Shown in pieces: positions 43,552 through 54,948 of a stretch of DNA of 64,000 bases. The position numbers and the translations under genes were made by a program. The notes below the pieces were generated by a model. The model was not told where the DNA came from and searched no databases. It saw only the letters and a program-made list of their open reading frames with translations. The stretch lies in the NCBI GenBank assembly GCA_033439685.1, contig JAUEDM010000005.1, positions 2,666,001 through 2,730,000 on the forward strand, given 5' to 3'. This DNA is from Apodospora peruviana (Eukaryota > Ascomycota > Sordariomycetes > Sordariales > Lasiosphaeriaceae). Position 1 is the first letter of the stretch. Each line of letters begins with the position of its first letter.

Positions 43552-44685
43552 TCACCTAGACCCAGACCGCCCCCAACTCAGTTGCCCATCCGCCAGAATC
43601 CCCCCCGGCATTGCAGTGATATACCTATCCACCTCCTCCTTGACCACCGCCTCTTTCGCACACCTATTTGCCTCATAGATCTCCTGGCTCGGCAAGTCAC
43701 AGTTCGGGGTACTACAGTTCGTGAAAGCCCTGTTCAACGCGTCGCCCTTCCACCCAAATATGTAGTCGCCGTGGTGTCCGTACCCCGTCGAGTCCCCAAA
43801 GCTCCACACAAATGGCTGCTGCCCTTTTCCTCTTGGCCAGTCCTGGACGTTGTTTAACAAGCGCGTGTCCCAGCGCGTCTCGAGCACGACCTGCGGGATC
43901 TTGACTGGGTGACTGGCCGGGCAAGGGTCGCCTTGCTCAAACCCCTTGCGGCCGGTGGTTGGCCAGGCGACGTGGCTGTAGTGGTCGGGCGAGTCGAGAT
44001 TAACGCCATCCCAGCAGGGCGGGAAGTAGATGGTCGTCAGTATGCCGGCGGGACAAGGATGGTCGGGGAACGTGTCGGTCAGGTTGGTGTAGCGCGTGTC
44101 GTCTCTCATCATACAGGTGTATTGAATGCCTTGGTAGCGGGAGGCGGATGTCGCATTGCGCGCGTCGGGGCTTCCGTTGCGCATGCGGAAGCCCGGTTTG
44201 AATGCGACGATATTGGAGAGGTTGCGCGCGGGTGGGAAGTAGTAGACCGTCATGCCGCCCTCGCGGGCCGACTCGTGCCAGAGCGCGCCGAGCTGGCGCA
44301 CACGGCGGTAGGTCCCGTTGGGGTGGCGGTAGAACATGGTGGCGGTCCAGTAGTTGGAGAAGTCGTTGAGGAGGGTGCAGGTCGTGCAGGTTGAGACGCG
44401 GGATGGGTCGTCTTGCGGGGACATGGTCGCGTTGAAGCTGTTGCCTCCGACTATTTGGTGGAGGTGGTTGGAGCCGATCACGCCGGGACTTTGGATTCTG
44501 CGAAAGAGGTCAGCTGGGAAATTTCTGTTGAGGATGGAGAGAATTGTAGTGACTTGCGGGTCGATGCGATCAACCACCAGCTGCGAGCATGACATCTTCA
44601 ACCCTTGGCCCGAGGTAAGCTCGGTGACCCCTGGGTGGGTATGGGACACGAGCCCGATAATCCACCATCTCCAGGTTGTCTTCAT
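43552..44685 (-). CDS. DUF1996 secreted-type protein with a GC-AG intron (2 exons)
   Basis: Exons 44558-44685 and 43552-44497 give 357 aa. Reading straight through would insert about 20 foreign residues between the family motifs RIDP and SPGV. Removing a 60-bp intron with a GCAAGT donor (44557), CTGAC branch and TTTCGCAG acceptor gives RIDPIQSPGVIGSNHLHQIV, the DUF1996 (PF09362) signature. Further family landmarks: STCTTCTLLNDFSNYWTATM, GMTVYYFPPA, PPCWDGVNLDSPDHYSHVAW, CPASHPVKIPQV and PFVWSFGDSTGYGHHGDYIF, plus many Cys residues and N-glycosylation sites. The N-terminus (MKTTWRWWIIGL) is a weak signal or anchor. Family members are extracellular fungal proteins of unknown function, sometimes fused to WSC or CBM domains, which are absent here. 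Confidence 0.88.
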   Translation of the reverse strand: MKTTWRWWIIGLVSHTHPGVTELTSGQGLKMSCSQLVVDRIDPQVTTILSILNRNFPADLFRRIQSPGVIGSNHLHQIVGGNSFNATMSPQDDPSRVSTCTTCTLLNDFSNYWTATMFYRHPNGTYRRVRQLGALWHESAREGGMTVYYFPPARNLSNIVAFKPGFRMRNGSPDARNATSASRYQGIQYTCMMRDDTRYTNLTDTFPDHPCPAGILTTIYFPPCWDGVNLDSPDHYSHVAWPTTGRKGFEQGDPCPASHPVKIPQVVLETRWDTRLLNNVQDWPRGKGQQPFVWSFGDSTGYGHHGDYIFGWKGDALNRAFTNCSTPNCDLPSQEIYEANRCAKEAVVKEEVDRYITAMPGGILADGQLSWGRSGSR

Positions 44686-46838
44686 GTTGGCAGCTGCGTG
44701 ACGAAACTTTGTACTTCGATCGAACGCGTCGGATGGGTGCTCGATATCAATGAGGGCATGGGCGCAACCAAGGAAGGAAATGGCGAGGCAGTCAAGATAC
44801 AGCAGACTAGAACGGGAGCCAGATTCACTACAGCGACGTCTAGGACCACCATTCTGGGAGATTATCAGCTTTAAGTAGGTACCCTTACGGGTATATCACC
44901 CTCGGGAGCAATTGGTGTTGGTCATTCGTATACGGTGATAAAGTCGTGTTGAGTCGCAGGCAGAGTACCACTGCGGCACAGCCTATTTAGCCAGCTCCTC
45001 CGCGAGATCATCAAGCAGAAACATACCCACTTAGGTACCTTACGTAGATGCCGCCCCGGCGTGGCATCTCCGCTCGACGATGCTGGACAGTCGGCACGCA
45101 TCTCGGAGTATAGATGATGTGGGTGCAACCCTACCAGATGCATCCAACCAATAGATGTTGGCGACAATACCTAATACGAACAGCACGTGCCGGGTCTCGA
45201 GCAATGGACGCCTGAGTAGCCTATTGCCGTAGAGAGTCCACGTTTGGCAGGATGGGAGTATGGATACAGAGTGCGGGATGAGTAAATCTGCAAACAGGTA
45301 GGACGAAAATAAAACCGTTTGCTGTCTGAGACGGAGTTTGAACTGAGGACGTTCGCGAAGGAAGGAGAAAAAGAAAAATCCCATGCGTGCCACCTGAGCT
45401 CGCCAGGTGACCTGCATGGGAATGAAAAGGCGGACAAGAAAGTCGACCTATCAACCTACCTCCCGTGGACACTGTCCACCTGCTGCTTGCACTGGCCTAA
45501 CGGCTGGCCGGTTGTACAGTGGCAAACGACGAGGAAGACAGGGACTAGTCACACAGGATGGGCGCCACACATGACTGCCCTTGGGGCTTCGCACCTACAA
45601 GACTGACGTTCCTTCCACGATCGATACCCCTAGGATCTCCCGACGCGTCGCGCATCGGTAACTGACTCTGGTCGCAAGGCATGCATGGCACTGGACCTTC
45701 CTGTTAAGTGTCTTTCGTCTGTGATCACTCACTTCATCGTCTTCCATCCTCTTCCGCTTCCTTCCTCTTCTCAAGCCATTTCCCCCTTCATCCATCTTTG
45801 TTCCTTCCGTCCATCCAAGTCATGCGGCGTGATCGACGTCTGTGCGGAGGCACCCATTCGATCTCGATCGCCGGATCTCTGGCATGTTGGCGTTCTCAGG
45901 GGAAGGTGCACCTGCTACACGCATGAGAAAACGTTGTCCACACTGCCCTACCCTTGGAGGATGAAATGAAGACTTCAGTTGAGGTTGAGTCCTGATGCGT
46001 TGACGGTCAATTTTGGTTGTTCATCGGACAGTCTTCCTGCCTTTCCCCCTGCCTTCATGGCGGGCCTCTATCCCCCATCTGGTATCTCTCCGCACAAGAC
46101 ATTATATCTTTGCTTTCCACATAGAATTTGCGCCTTCCTGGGCGATCTCGCCTGGTGTTGGGTCTCGAGCTCTCTGTCAAGTTGGCTGATGTGGTCTTCG
46201 CAGAAACGAGTTTACAGGAATTTTGATTGTCTCCTTCATTCGTTGCTCTGCATGGAGACCACTGAGCACCTAGCTTCCGGTCTCACATTGGAAAGAGCAG
46301 AAACCAAAGCTACCTGCCCCCCCTTGACCGTTTCATTGCTCTTGCCCATGTAATTCATCAAATGCCAGCCATTTCGACTCAATTTTATAATGGCCCACGG
46401 TCCTGTGAGGCTCAGCCTCAGGTTTCCTTTTATGCTGCGCCGAAGCAGCCTAACAGAAAAGATAATGCAAGGCTTTTCGGCGAGTTTACCATTTCAATAT
46501 ATCATGTCGTGGGTAAATCTAACAGTATCTAGGGACTCTGTGATAGGGTTAGCTTTTGGGGCTTGCAATCTGTTGGTAAACAGCCCCATGATTGCAATCT
46601 CGAAATATAGTACCTAGGTCTTTGGCATACTCGAAATGCCGTGATCAGAGTCTGCCTTTCTGCAATGCGGAGATAACAACAAAAACGTCCACCGAGTGAT
46701 AGGGGAGGTTATTTCTCTTACCTTGGATGATGGGTCTCTTCGCCCGTGCCGCTCTTTCTTGGATCTCGTTTCGGCGTTGCCCTGTTCCAACATTGTCGAG
46801 TTAAGAAAAGCAATACAGGCTCTCCGTGAAAACCCACC
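44686..46838. other. gene-poor stretch
   Basis: No supportable gene. Two TAGGTACC motifs lie near 44.9 and 45.0 kb. A degenerate tRNA-like A/B-box pair is on the minus strand at about 45.33-45.42 kb. The last 100 bp form the leader of the DUF3433 relic. Confidence 0.45.
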
Positions 46839-47536
46839 ATGAATACACCACTACCGGCACCGTGGGACTCACCGCCTGGGAATTTACCCAAACGTCCGAA
46901 TGCTGTGCCGGTCCAGTGTCACCAGAGCCGGACCACGTCTCGCTCGACTCCCTCGGGCAATACGTCCGAACAAACGATTAGTTTCCGATCCATTCTTTCT
47001 TCCGACTCAACACCTGAAGACCATTATTTTCTTGGATCGACTCGGATCGCAAACAACAAGGAAATGTCATGGCGGCCCTTCTACCTCCAGCGCTCCATTC
47101 TCGTGGCGTTTTTGGCTGTTTTGATACCAATCTTGACTGTCATAGAGCTCCTGCTCGCAGTCTCAAACACAAATACCGGCATCGCCTCAGGCTCTCTCCC
47201 TCGCAACATTATCTCTGGACTCACGGACCCACGGATTTCCTCACCTTGATCGCAGCATTGTGGAGTCGGGTCGAATATCAGAGCAAACTAGTTGCGCCAT
47301 GGGTCCGTCTCTCGCAAGGCTCTGCCCATGCCAGCCGGACGCTGCTTCTCGATTACATCTCAAGCCTCAATATTCTGGTCATACCCAGAGCTCTCCGAAA
47401 CAGAGACTTTTATGTTGTTATAACTGTCACATTTTTCTGGAGAATAACGAGCAGGCTGGCTCCGTCAGATATACAATACATCCATATCTTTGAGAGTTGT
47501 AGTCCAGATATCAAAAATGTATTTAACTGTGCATAA
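46839..47536 (+). pseudogene. DUF3433 family gene fragment, frameshifted and truncated
   Basis: The start CCACCATGAATACACC is in good context. A Ser/Pro/Thr-rich cytosolic N-terminus leads to MSWRPFYLQRSILVAFLAVL and a first membrane helix ending in LLLAVSNTNTGIAS. The next family block, SPSQHYLWTHGPTDFLTLIA, ALWSRVEYQSKLVAPWVRLS, lies in another frame. Two extra bases in the CTCTCT run near 47189-47195 (or one lost base) explain the shift. After LRNRDFYVVITVTFFW the similarity ends and the frame stops at 47536, whereas DUF3433 (PF11915) proteins are usually several times longer. So this is an N-terminal fragment of a polytopic membrane protein. Confidence 0.65.
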
Positions 47537-48639
47537 AACCGCAACCCAGAATTCATATTATCCTCGTTTAGTAGTATCGTTGTTCTTACACTGATCAGAA
47601 AGCCATCCGTTCTACATCCAGTCAGGGGCTGCCCAACGGACGCGAGTTGGAGAGATCTGTCTGCTTAATACCTCACTCAGCAAGCCGTTTACCGTGAATA
47701 CCAAAACTGATACGATACTTCTTGACGTATGGGCAGTTAATTGCGTAGCTCCATTCACTTTAGTAAGCGCAATGCCTGTCTAGCCTTCGGCCGCGGGTTT
47801 GGTCTCCCCTGCTCCCTCGTCCGAGCGACTTCAGACGGCAGATATGAGATCGATAGTTCACCTATCCTTACGACGACTGCAACTCCTCGTTGGTATAGTC
47901 CACCAGCACCTAGCTGCGTTTTGCTAGGTCGTCCTACCTCGTTGTTGACCTTTATCAGCCTGCTTCGTCTTTCCCGAAAGATTTCCCCCTCCGATACTTG
48001 CGTGTCGCCAGAGCGACCGCCTACCTTCTTCTTTGCAAAAGCAGCATCAACTTCGTGGACATCAGATATTCTCCACAACAGCAGATTATTTGCGCAGTAA
48101 GTACAATGAAAATCTCCAAATATCTCGGGGTCTATATCAGGGCTTCTGCATACCTAGAGACATCCACGCATCTAAACTTCCTCGAGACCCTCTTTCACAA
48201 AGCCTTTCCCGCCTTGTTGATTTCCCTGGTCTCGTACTATCACTCCGAGTCCCAGTCGGTCTCGATTGGGGCCAATGCTTTTTATTCACCTCCTGCCGCA
48301 AGTCCCCACCACTTACCAGAGGTGGATTCACGCACCTCACCAAGTTTTTTGGTGTTCACTCCCTCTCTCACCCCGAGTTCCTCCTTCCACTTTCTCGTTT
48401 ACCCACCCACTTCGACATACCTTACTTTTTCCCACGTCCTGCTACACCATTGACGCTCCCTTCTGCACATCACGCTTAACTTTCTGCAATATTCACTGCG
48501 CGTCTCACGCTTCTTCAGCACCTGTCCATCGTCCTCTTTAGGTATATTCCAACCCTGGCTACACATTCCTTCTGACCTACAACGCCATGAACCTTGCGTG
48601 ATATAAAAATGGATGTTCAAGTGCTAACTGGAGAATCAG
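47537..48639. other. intergenic region
   Basis: Very pyrimidine-rich on the plus strand around 48.3-48.5 kb, which suits the promoter and leader of the following gene. No gene recognised. Confidence 0.4.
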
Positions 48640-51428
48640 CGCCGGAGCAGGAGAGAAGAAGAAGTTCAGCTGCAGGACAAAAAGAAGAAACTTGCGGAGC
48701 TTGGTCAGAATGGGTAAGTCGTCTTATTGTTATTCACGGCCTCACTTCGAGCTATCAGATTGGAACAACAGACCTTGAGAGCAAAGCCTTTCGTGTCTCA
48801 AGGTTTTGTCATATTGCTCCCCCCTAACAGCTCGAACATCGCCATATCGCCGCTGTATATCAGCCTCCCCGTCTTGGAGCCTTACACAAGCATCATGTCT
48901 CGTGCCATCAACTCCTTGGCGGACTTCCTCACTTCACGATCCCTCTGATTTCCTTGATCCTGTTCACTTTCCCGCATGATAACTGGTCAAATTCATGTCC
49001 CGAAATACACATATCTCATACTCTATCCACCCACTCTCTATCTCTTTCTATTCTTGAAATACTTAACTGGCTCAACAGCTTAAAGTACAAGCTAACCAAA
49101 GGACATGTAGATTCGCATGAAAATAAGAGACTGCCCGCGAAAGAGCAAGACGATCTAGAAGCGGATGATTCACCAGATAGGGCCAGTACCGAAGCAAGGA
49201 CATCGTCGGGCCGTCAGTCGTCTGCGAACGACGGACCAGTTCCTCCTCCGCCCGTTGGCTTGAGCACCTGTTCATCGGCACAACGTGGGTCTGCCAACAA
49301 TGCACCAGCCTCAGTTCTTCCGCCTAACGTAACTACGTGGTCGTCGGCGGCACGGACGTGGTTGGCAACCTTTTCTTCAGCGTCTCTTTCACCAAGCGGT
49401 GCAACCACTCGGTCATCAACGCGTGGGTTGTTGGCGACTGATGAGTTGGTACCTGTTCCAACAAGTGATTCAAGAGCCCGGTCAACACGCCAAACATCCT
49501 CGACCAGACAACAGGCTCCTGCTCTGCGCTGTAGCGTGCTTCAGACTCCGGTTTTGGATGTTACGGGAGAAGAGGAGCAGTCAGCGGCCGGACCCCAGCC
49601 TCCGTCTTCCCAGATCGAAGACACCATCTGGGTCGGTGGAACGCCGGAGTTAGACGTCGAGGATGAAGGCGAGAACGATGACGAGGCTGATGACGACGAT
49701 TTTGCAGTAAATAACACCGCTCCCACCAGTTCAAACGTTGAGATGACACCAGCTGCAAAAGCCGCCATTGCCCGCCCTCCTGGATTGCAGGTTCGACTGA
49801 CAGACCGGAGACCCATGGAAGAAGAACACGGAGCGCCCCGAAATAGCCATCTTGCTCAAAGGGAACTCCTTCAGCCCATCGGGATTGTCTGCCGACGCGA
49901 CGGGACTCAGAACAGGTACAGGGTCGAGAATTTCCGCAACGAGCGCGGCGAGCAGTCGGGTCGCATTTTCGGTCCGCCCCGAGTTGGGACTGGTCTCAGC
50001 TTTTCTTCAGGACAGCAGCATCCTCTGAGCGTCCAAGCTGCCAATACAGGCGAGGGGTTGGGATCAAATTGTCGTGGTGAAGAGCAAGTCGGGACTGGCA
50101 CTAGAAATGTTCAAACCGAAGAGAGAGCAGTCCAGAATCTGCGAGGCGACGCTCGTCTGGTCTTTGGAGCAAACTTGAACCGGTCTACCTTCCAGAACAG
50201 AACAGAAGAGTCTAGGCCGTCTCTTTCTGCAGGGTTAAGTGGTCTAGCCCGAGCTTTTGCAGACCACCACATCGTCGTCGGTTTGGACACGTCTAGTCCT
50301 CAGGCTGCTGTTGCAGGTCCCGGCTCAGGCTCTGTTCAGGCTGCAGACGGCCGAATGTCGTCCAACCTTTTGTCTGAGCTGACTACAAGTCTTCCCGCGG
50401 CAGTTCCAGGTTCTACCGTGCTTTTCAACCAAGATCCAGAAAATGAACTGTCGCTTGACTCATACGACGGTTCGTCCGAGCACCTATTTAGTAGTCCTCA
50501 GTCCGGGCTTCCGGTTGCAGACCCAACCACCCTGCAGGCTTCAGAAAATCACGATGACGAGCCCATCAACTCAGTTGCCGAGATAGCTTCCGACCCGGAG
50601 CACATATCTAGTCCTCCCGCCATGGCTGTAGCTCCCCCAGCGTCTGCTCAGGCTCCCGACGACCAGATGGACATCGACTCAGAAGACCAGCCTGCGTCTG
50701 AGCACCAGTCTACTCACGCCGCCACCATGGATTCAGCCCAAGCTTCTGATTCTCTCATCGACCAGCCATCAGATGACCAGCCCTCGTTCACTGGCTGGCC
50801 GTTTGAAATCACCGATGAGGATGCGGCCGGCTACGACCCAATCCCGGATCCTCCCCAACCTCCTGCGGGATGGAGAGAAGTCAGGTACCACTCTCTCCAG
50901 AATATCGGGACAGCCACCGAGGCATTCGAGCTCAACTATGGGGTTGACGCTGTCATCGTCCGAGCCCTGGGTCCTGCGGCGTCGACAAGCCAAGCTGCTG
51001 AGCCAATTTTACGGTATACCGACCTTGAGCGAGAACTTCAGAATTTCGATCGTCTTTTAGACGTAGAGGCACTTCCACAAAAAGCCCCACTCGTCGACAA
51101 TCCCGTTCCGGTGACGGAGCCTCAGTCGCAGGACCCATTGCACCATTACCACCAGTACCTCCGCACCCAAGGCCATAATCCCTTCGCCAACGACCACACG
51201 CCCAATACGAGATGTACGGGTCCCTATCGCTTCGCTTGGTCGCCTGACGTGTTCATGGGCGCCCTTGGGGCCGACGCTACGGAAGATCTGCGGCCACGTG
51301 AGACGGTACCGGCCTCCTCCACTGCTGGTCAACGACCTCAAGGAGAGGAGCCGGGATCGGGAGAGCCTCTTGATTTCGATGCGCTGGAGAAGGAGTTTCT
51401 CAATCTCCCTGACGACTCTGACAACTAG
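48640..51428 (+). CDS. large disordered hypothetical protein, 5' end unresolved
   Basis: A frame of about 2.3 kb (to 51428) has no usable ATG near its beginning, so it needs an upstream exon. A good acceptor (CTTAAC branch, CAACAG at 49078) begins it with LKYKLTKGHVDSHENKR. A GTAAGT donor at 48714 ends a small exon (48640-48713) reading REEEVQLQDKKKKLAELGQN in exactly the matching phase. The true start lies further upstream. The protein is dominated by Ser, Pro, Ala, Asp and Gln, with acidic tracts (DEGENDDEADDDDFA) and few hydrophobic segments. A more ordered patch near the C-terminus (PAGWREVRYHSLQNIGTATE, AFELNYGVDAVIVRALG) may be a folded module. No family recognised. Confidence 0.6.
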
Positions 51429-52558
51429 GGCCTGGTTGGGAGTCCATCCTCAATTGCTGTCGAGCCGGCTGAGAAGGCGAATATGGAATCGAGAACCAAG
51501 CGGTTTGCCTCGTTGTACTGAGTGCTTACCCCTGACATTTAAGAGAATTGTGTGGCGGGTGTCGGGAAGAGTATCTATGTCGCTGGGCTGCCACTTGATG
51601 CGACGGTTGAGGAGAAGTTACCAAGAGATGAGAGAGCCAGAGAGCATTTCTTCCAGCGAGCGGAGAGATGGAAGTGTCTGTACGAAGGCATGGATGACGA
51701 TGGCATGACGAGTACCGACGATAGAGAGGTCATGTCCAAAAAGGGCGTGATATGTGTGCTTGAGGTGATGAAGAGGGCGTTTATTTTGTTCGCGGTGGCA
51801 TTGTATGAATAAGGGGAAGGAGACTTGTTACTTCTTGCACCAGCGGTTTGTCTTGTTTGACGGCGGAGCATTATACCCGGGTTTTCATAAAAAAGAGAAG
51901 ATACTTTTATAGCATTAGCAGGCGTACGCTTGTTGTCTGGGTTTCTCATTTGGCGCATGTCTATCTAGGAAGGGATGATACCCGGCTACAATAGCCACGT
52001 TACTTAATGGAGTTTGCTTGTTTCTTATATAGTCCCCCAATGACTTTTCTTCACGAGCCGGCGTGATGTATTACTTATAGCTAATCATAAGTCGGTACCT
52101 GGAGCCTGTACGTCCGTTATCTTTTGACAGAATGGTGTGCTAGTTGAGGACCAAGAGCCTTGAGAACAAAAATACCCTACTGTTCCATGGCCCCTTTATA
52201 TACTAGCTATTTGGCCAAGTTTGCTGGCTGTGTTAATGCTGTTTGTGGTGCAGGAGTCTTCCTGTGGTTTTCAACTGTGTCATAATGTACTGAAAACTGC
52301 TAGGAAAGTGACTGAAATTTGTTGTAGTGACCCAGACATAAAATCGGATTATATTAATTACATATGTTACAGTCATATCGACATTCCCATATCTATGTAC
52401 AACCTGCCCCTGTTCCCAGTCACAACATTCTCCAACTATCTGAACCTTTCTTATTAGTTTCACTCAGTCACATCCTCACACCTTCCACCGTAACCTCCGC
52501 CTCTAGTCTAGCTCTATCACACTCCCCTTCTCATCATCATCCTCTACCATCCGCACTG
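51429..52558. other. intergenic region
   Basis: 3' flanks of two convergent genes. AT-rich between 52.0 and 52.4 kb. No gene recognised. Confidence 0.45.
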
Positions 52559-53317
52559 TTATCTTTTTTCTTTCATACCACCACTATTTTGGCCGCCAGC
52601 TCCAACCAAACCCCACAACCTCTCCTCCGCCTCCTGGTTCTCCAACAGATCAGAATTCCCAGCTACCATCTCCGCCTCCGCATCATCGATCAACTCAGTC
52701 AACCTCTGCGCTTCGCGTAAGAAGATGCGCTTCTCTGCGGCGCTGATATGTCTTTCCTCTGAATGACTGGTCCAGTGGACAAGCATGCTCTGCAGCGCGG
52801 CAACGACGCCCACGTCGTAACCGTGGAGTGCCTCGGCGTTGCGGGACCGAGTAACTGCTGCGCGTAGTTGTGACTGTTTCTCTGCTGAGACGGAGGTGGT
52901 AACGTCTCTCCTGTTATTGCTGCCAATTTTCTGTTGTATGGGGGTAGTGTTTAAAGACGACTCGCTGGCGACAACATTGTCTGAGGGCGGTGGTGGTGGT
53001 AGCGGTAGTATGTCAACAGCCGGAGGGCTAGAGGTATTGGTGAGCTCGTTGCTTGGGGGTTCAATGATGGGATAGCAGCTGGCCGTGTCCGTGACGTTGG
53101 AGACGCTTTCTTGGTTGTCTAGCCACTCTTCGATGTGAGATGACTTGGAGAACAGTGGGGGATCGTTTGTCTCGTTGATCTTTTGGCGATGACGGCCTGG
53201 ATAGGGGAGGCGCTTGAGGATGGAAGTCATCTTGTTGCCAATCTTGGACGGTCCGTCCTGGCGTCGTTTCGGCACAGGTGATGATGGACCCAGACGATGC
53301 AGACTTGGAAAATGCAT
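52559..53317 (-). CDS. hypothetical protein, 252 aa
   Basis: An intronless frame from ATG 53317. The first 150 residues are basic then Ser/Pro-rich and disordered (a PLPPPPPPS run). The last 90 form a helical region: QSQLRAAVTRSRNAEALHGY, VVAALQSMLVHWTSHSEERH, ISAAEKRIFLREAQRLTELI and DDAEAEM. This looks like a conserved folded tail. No family recognised. Location cannot be predicted. Confidence 0.6.
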   Translation of the reverse strand: MHFPSLHRLGPSSPVPKRRQDGPSKIGNKMTSILKRLPYPGRHRQKINETNDPPLFSKSSHIEEWLDNQESVSNVTDTASCYPIIEPPSNELTNTSSPPAVDILPLPPPPPSDNVVASESSLNTTPIQQKIGSNNRRDVTTSVSAEKQSQLRAAVTRSRNAEALHGYDVGVVAALQSMLVHWTSHSEERHISAAEKRIFLREAQRLTELIDDAEAEMVAGNSDLLENQEAEERLWGLVGAGGQNSGGMKEKR

Positions 53318-54071
53318 GCTTTTTTGTTTGTGGTTTGGATAAGGTGAGTGGTCATTGAGCCGCGTGTAATTCAGGTTTGCTTTTCGTGAGGTTAAGATTG
53401 TCGTCGGCGTGTTGGTCTCGTTGACGCGTGAAGTGAGAATGGACGTACTTCTTCATCATGATTATTTTGAGTTTGGATTACGGTACACTGACGTGCTCGT
53501 CGCCTTGAGAACGAAACGGGTGGGAGTGTGTTTTTCATGATAATGTAAGGACGGTTAAGATTTGGCGTTGCATGTTTTCACCTAGCTGTGCGGTTGAATG
53601 CTATAGCTTTGCAAAACGAATACATCAACATGATGCGGGTGCTCATGCCGGTGTGCGAGTTGGCGATAGCTTCATGCAGTAGTGGTCGTCCACGGCAGCG
53701 ACATGGGTATCGGCGAATTCCGCTTTTCTCGCTAAACCGCCCACCTTCCCGGTTCTGTTAGCGCTGCATCCACTAGGCTACGGCAGGTGGTAGGACCAAA
53801 GATCGGACCAAAGCGGTTTGATGCGGGGAATCCCATGCCAAAGATCCATTTGCGATAATTTTTATTTTATTTTCCAGTCGCAGTCGCCGCGGGGTTCTCC
53901 TGCTGTGGATGCGGGTAGGTTTAACTTTTTTTTCCAACCCATTTTTCGAGATCAAAATTCTTGGATCGCGATACCCAAACTTTGGCGACAACAAATTCCC
54001 ATCTTGCTATTCCATTTCCTACCTAGCTTTTGCCGAAAAAGCCTTGCTTTGCGCCAGACAATACCGTGAAG
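53318..54071. other. intergenic region between divergent genes
   Basis: Shared promoter of the 252-aa gene and hpt1. It contains a degenerate tRNA-like patch on the minus strand (A-box-like TAGCCTAGTGG within 53730-53790). Confidence 0.4.
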
Positions 54072-54845
54072 ATGATCGAGAAGATTTACGTCACCTACAA
54101 CGATGCAAGTCCTCTTCTTCTGCTTCTCCTGTATCGACACTTGCTTCGTAATGCCATACTAATCTCGGTAAATAGGTGCACAAGCTCTGCCAGGAAGCGG
54201 CGCCCAAGCTGCTCGAGTCGTTCAAGCCGCAGCTCATGATCGCCATCGGCGGCGGCGGATACGTGCCCGCGCGCATCCTGCGGTCCTTCCTCAAGCAGCC
54301 CGGGAGCCCCAACATTCCCATCCAGGCTATTGGCCTCTCATTGTACGAGAGCCTGCCGACCGCCAACGACAAGGATGTCGAGGAGCCCGGCACTAAGGTC
54401 ACCCGCACCCAGTGGCTCGACCTGAGCGCCCTGGGTGAGATGGGCAACCTGATCGGAAAGCGTGTGCTGATCGTTGACGAGGTCGACGACACCCGTACTA
54501 CCCTCGAGTACGCCGTCAAGGAGCTCGAGAAGGACGTCGAGCTGGCACGCGAGAAGTTTGGCGGCGAGAAGGCCGAGTTTAGCATCTTTGTACTCCATGT
54601 GCGTCTTTCGTCATATCCTCTGTCTGTTTGAAGCCACTGACAAAGTTCTTTCTGGGTTGTAGAACAAGGACAAGCAAAAGAAGGGCGTTCTGCCCCATGA
54701 CATGCTCGAGAACGGCCGGTACCACGCCGCCCGCACCGTCGGCGACGTGTGGATCTGCTACCCGTGGGAGGCGACTGACATTGACGAGCACGACCGGCTG
54801 GGAGCGGAGCAGAAGGCTGCCCATAACGCCAACCAGCAATATTAG
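54072..54845 (+). CDS. hpt1: Hypoxanthine/xanthine phosphoribosyltransferase (3 exons, first intron GC-AG)
   Basis: Exons 54072-54104, 54176-54598 and 54663-54845 give 212 aa, the size of yeast Hpt1. The first exon is only 11 codons. Its intron (54105-54175) has a GCAAGT donor, a TACTAAT branch and AAATAG acceptor, and joins YND to VHKLCQEAAPKLL as in homologues. No GT donor gives the right frame. Motifs: MIAIGGGGYVPARILR, SLYESLP, the PRPP-binding loop VLIVDEVDDTRTTL, FVLHNKDKQKKG, and YPWEATDID near the C-terminus. The enzyme converts hypoxanthine, guanine or xanthine with PRPP into IMP, GMP or XMP in purine salvage, in the cytosol. Whether xanthine or hypoxanthine is preferred cannot be told. 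Confidence 0.95.
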
Positions 54846-54914
54846 ACGTCTCAACCATGTCTTGGGGAAACGGAGTTAGACGATACATACCTCCAAACCA
54901 CATAAACGCATGCA

Positions 54915-54943
<29 letters not shown>
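54915..54943. repeat. AC dinucleotide microsatellite
   Basis: About 14 uninterrupted AC units in the 3' flank of the phosphoribosyltransferase gene. The rest of 54846-55657 shows no gene. Confidence 0.95.
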
Positions 54944-54948
<5 letters not shown>

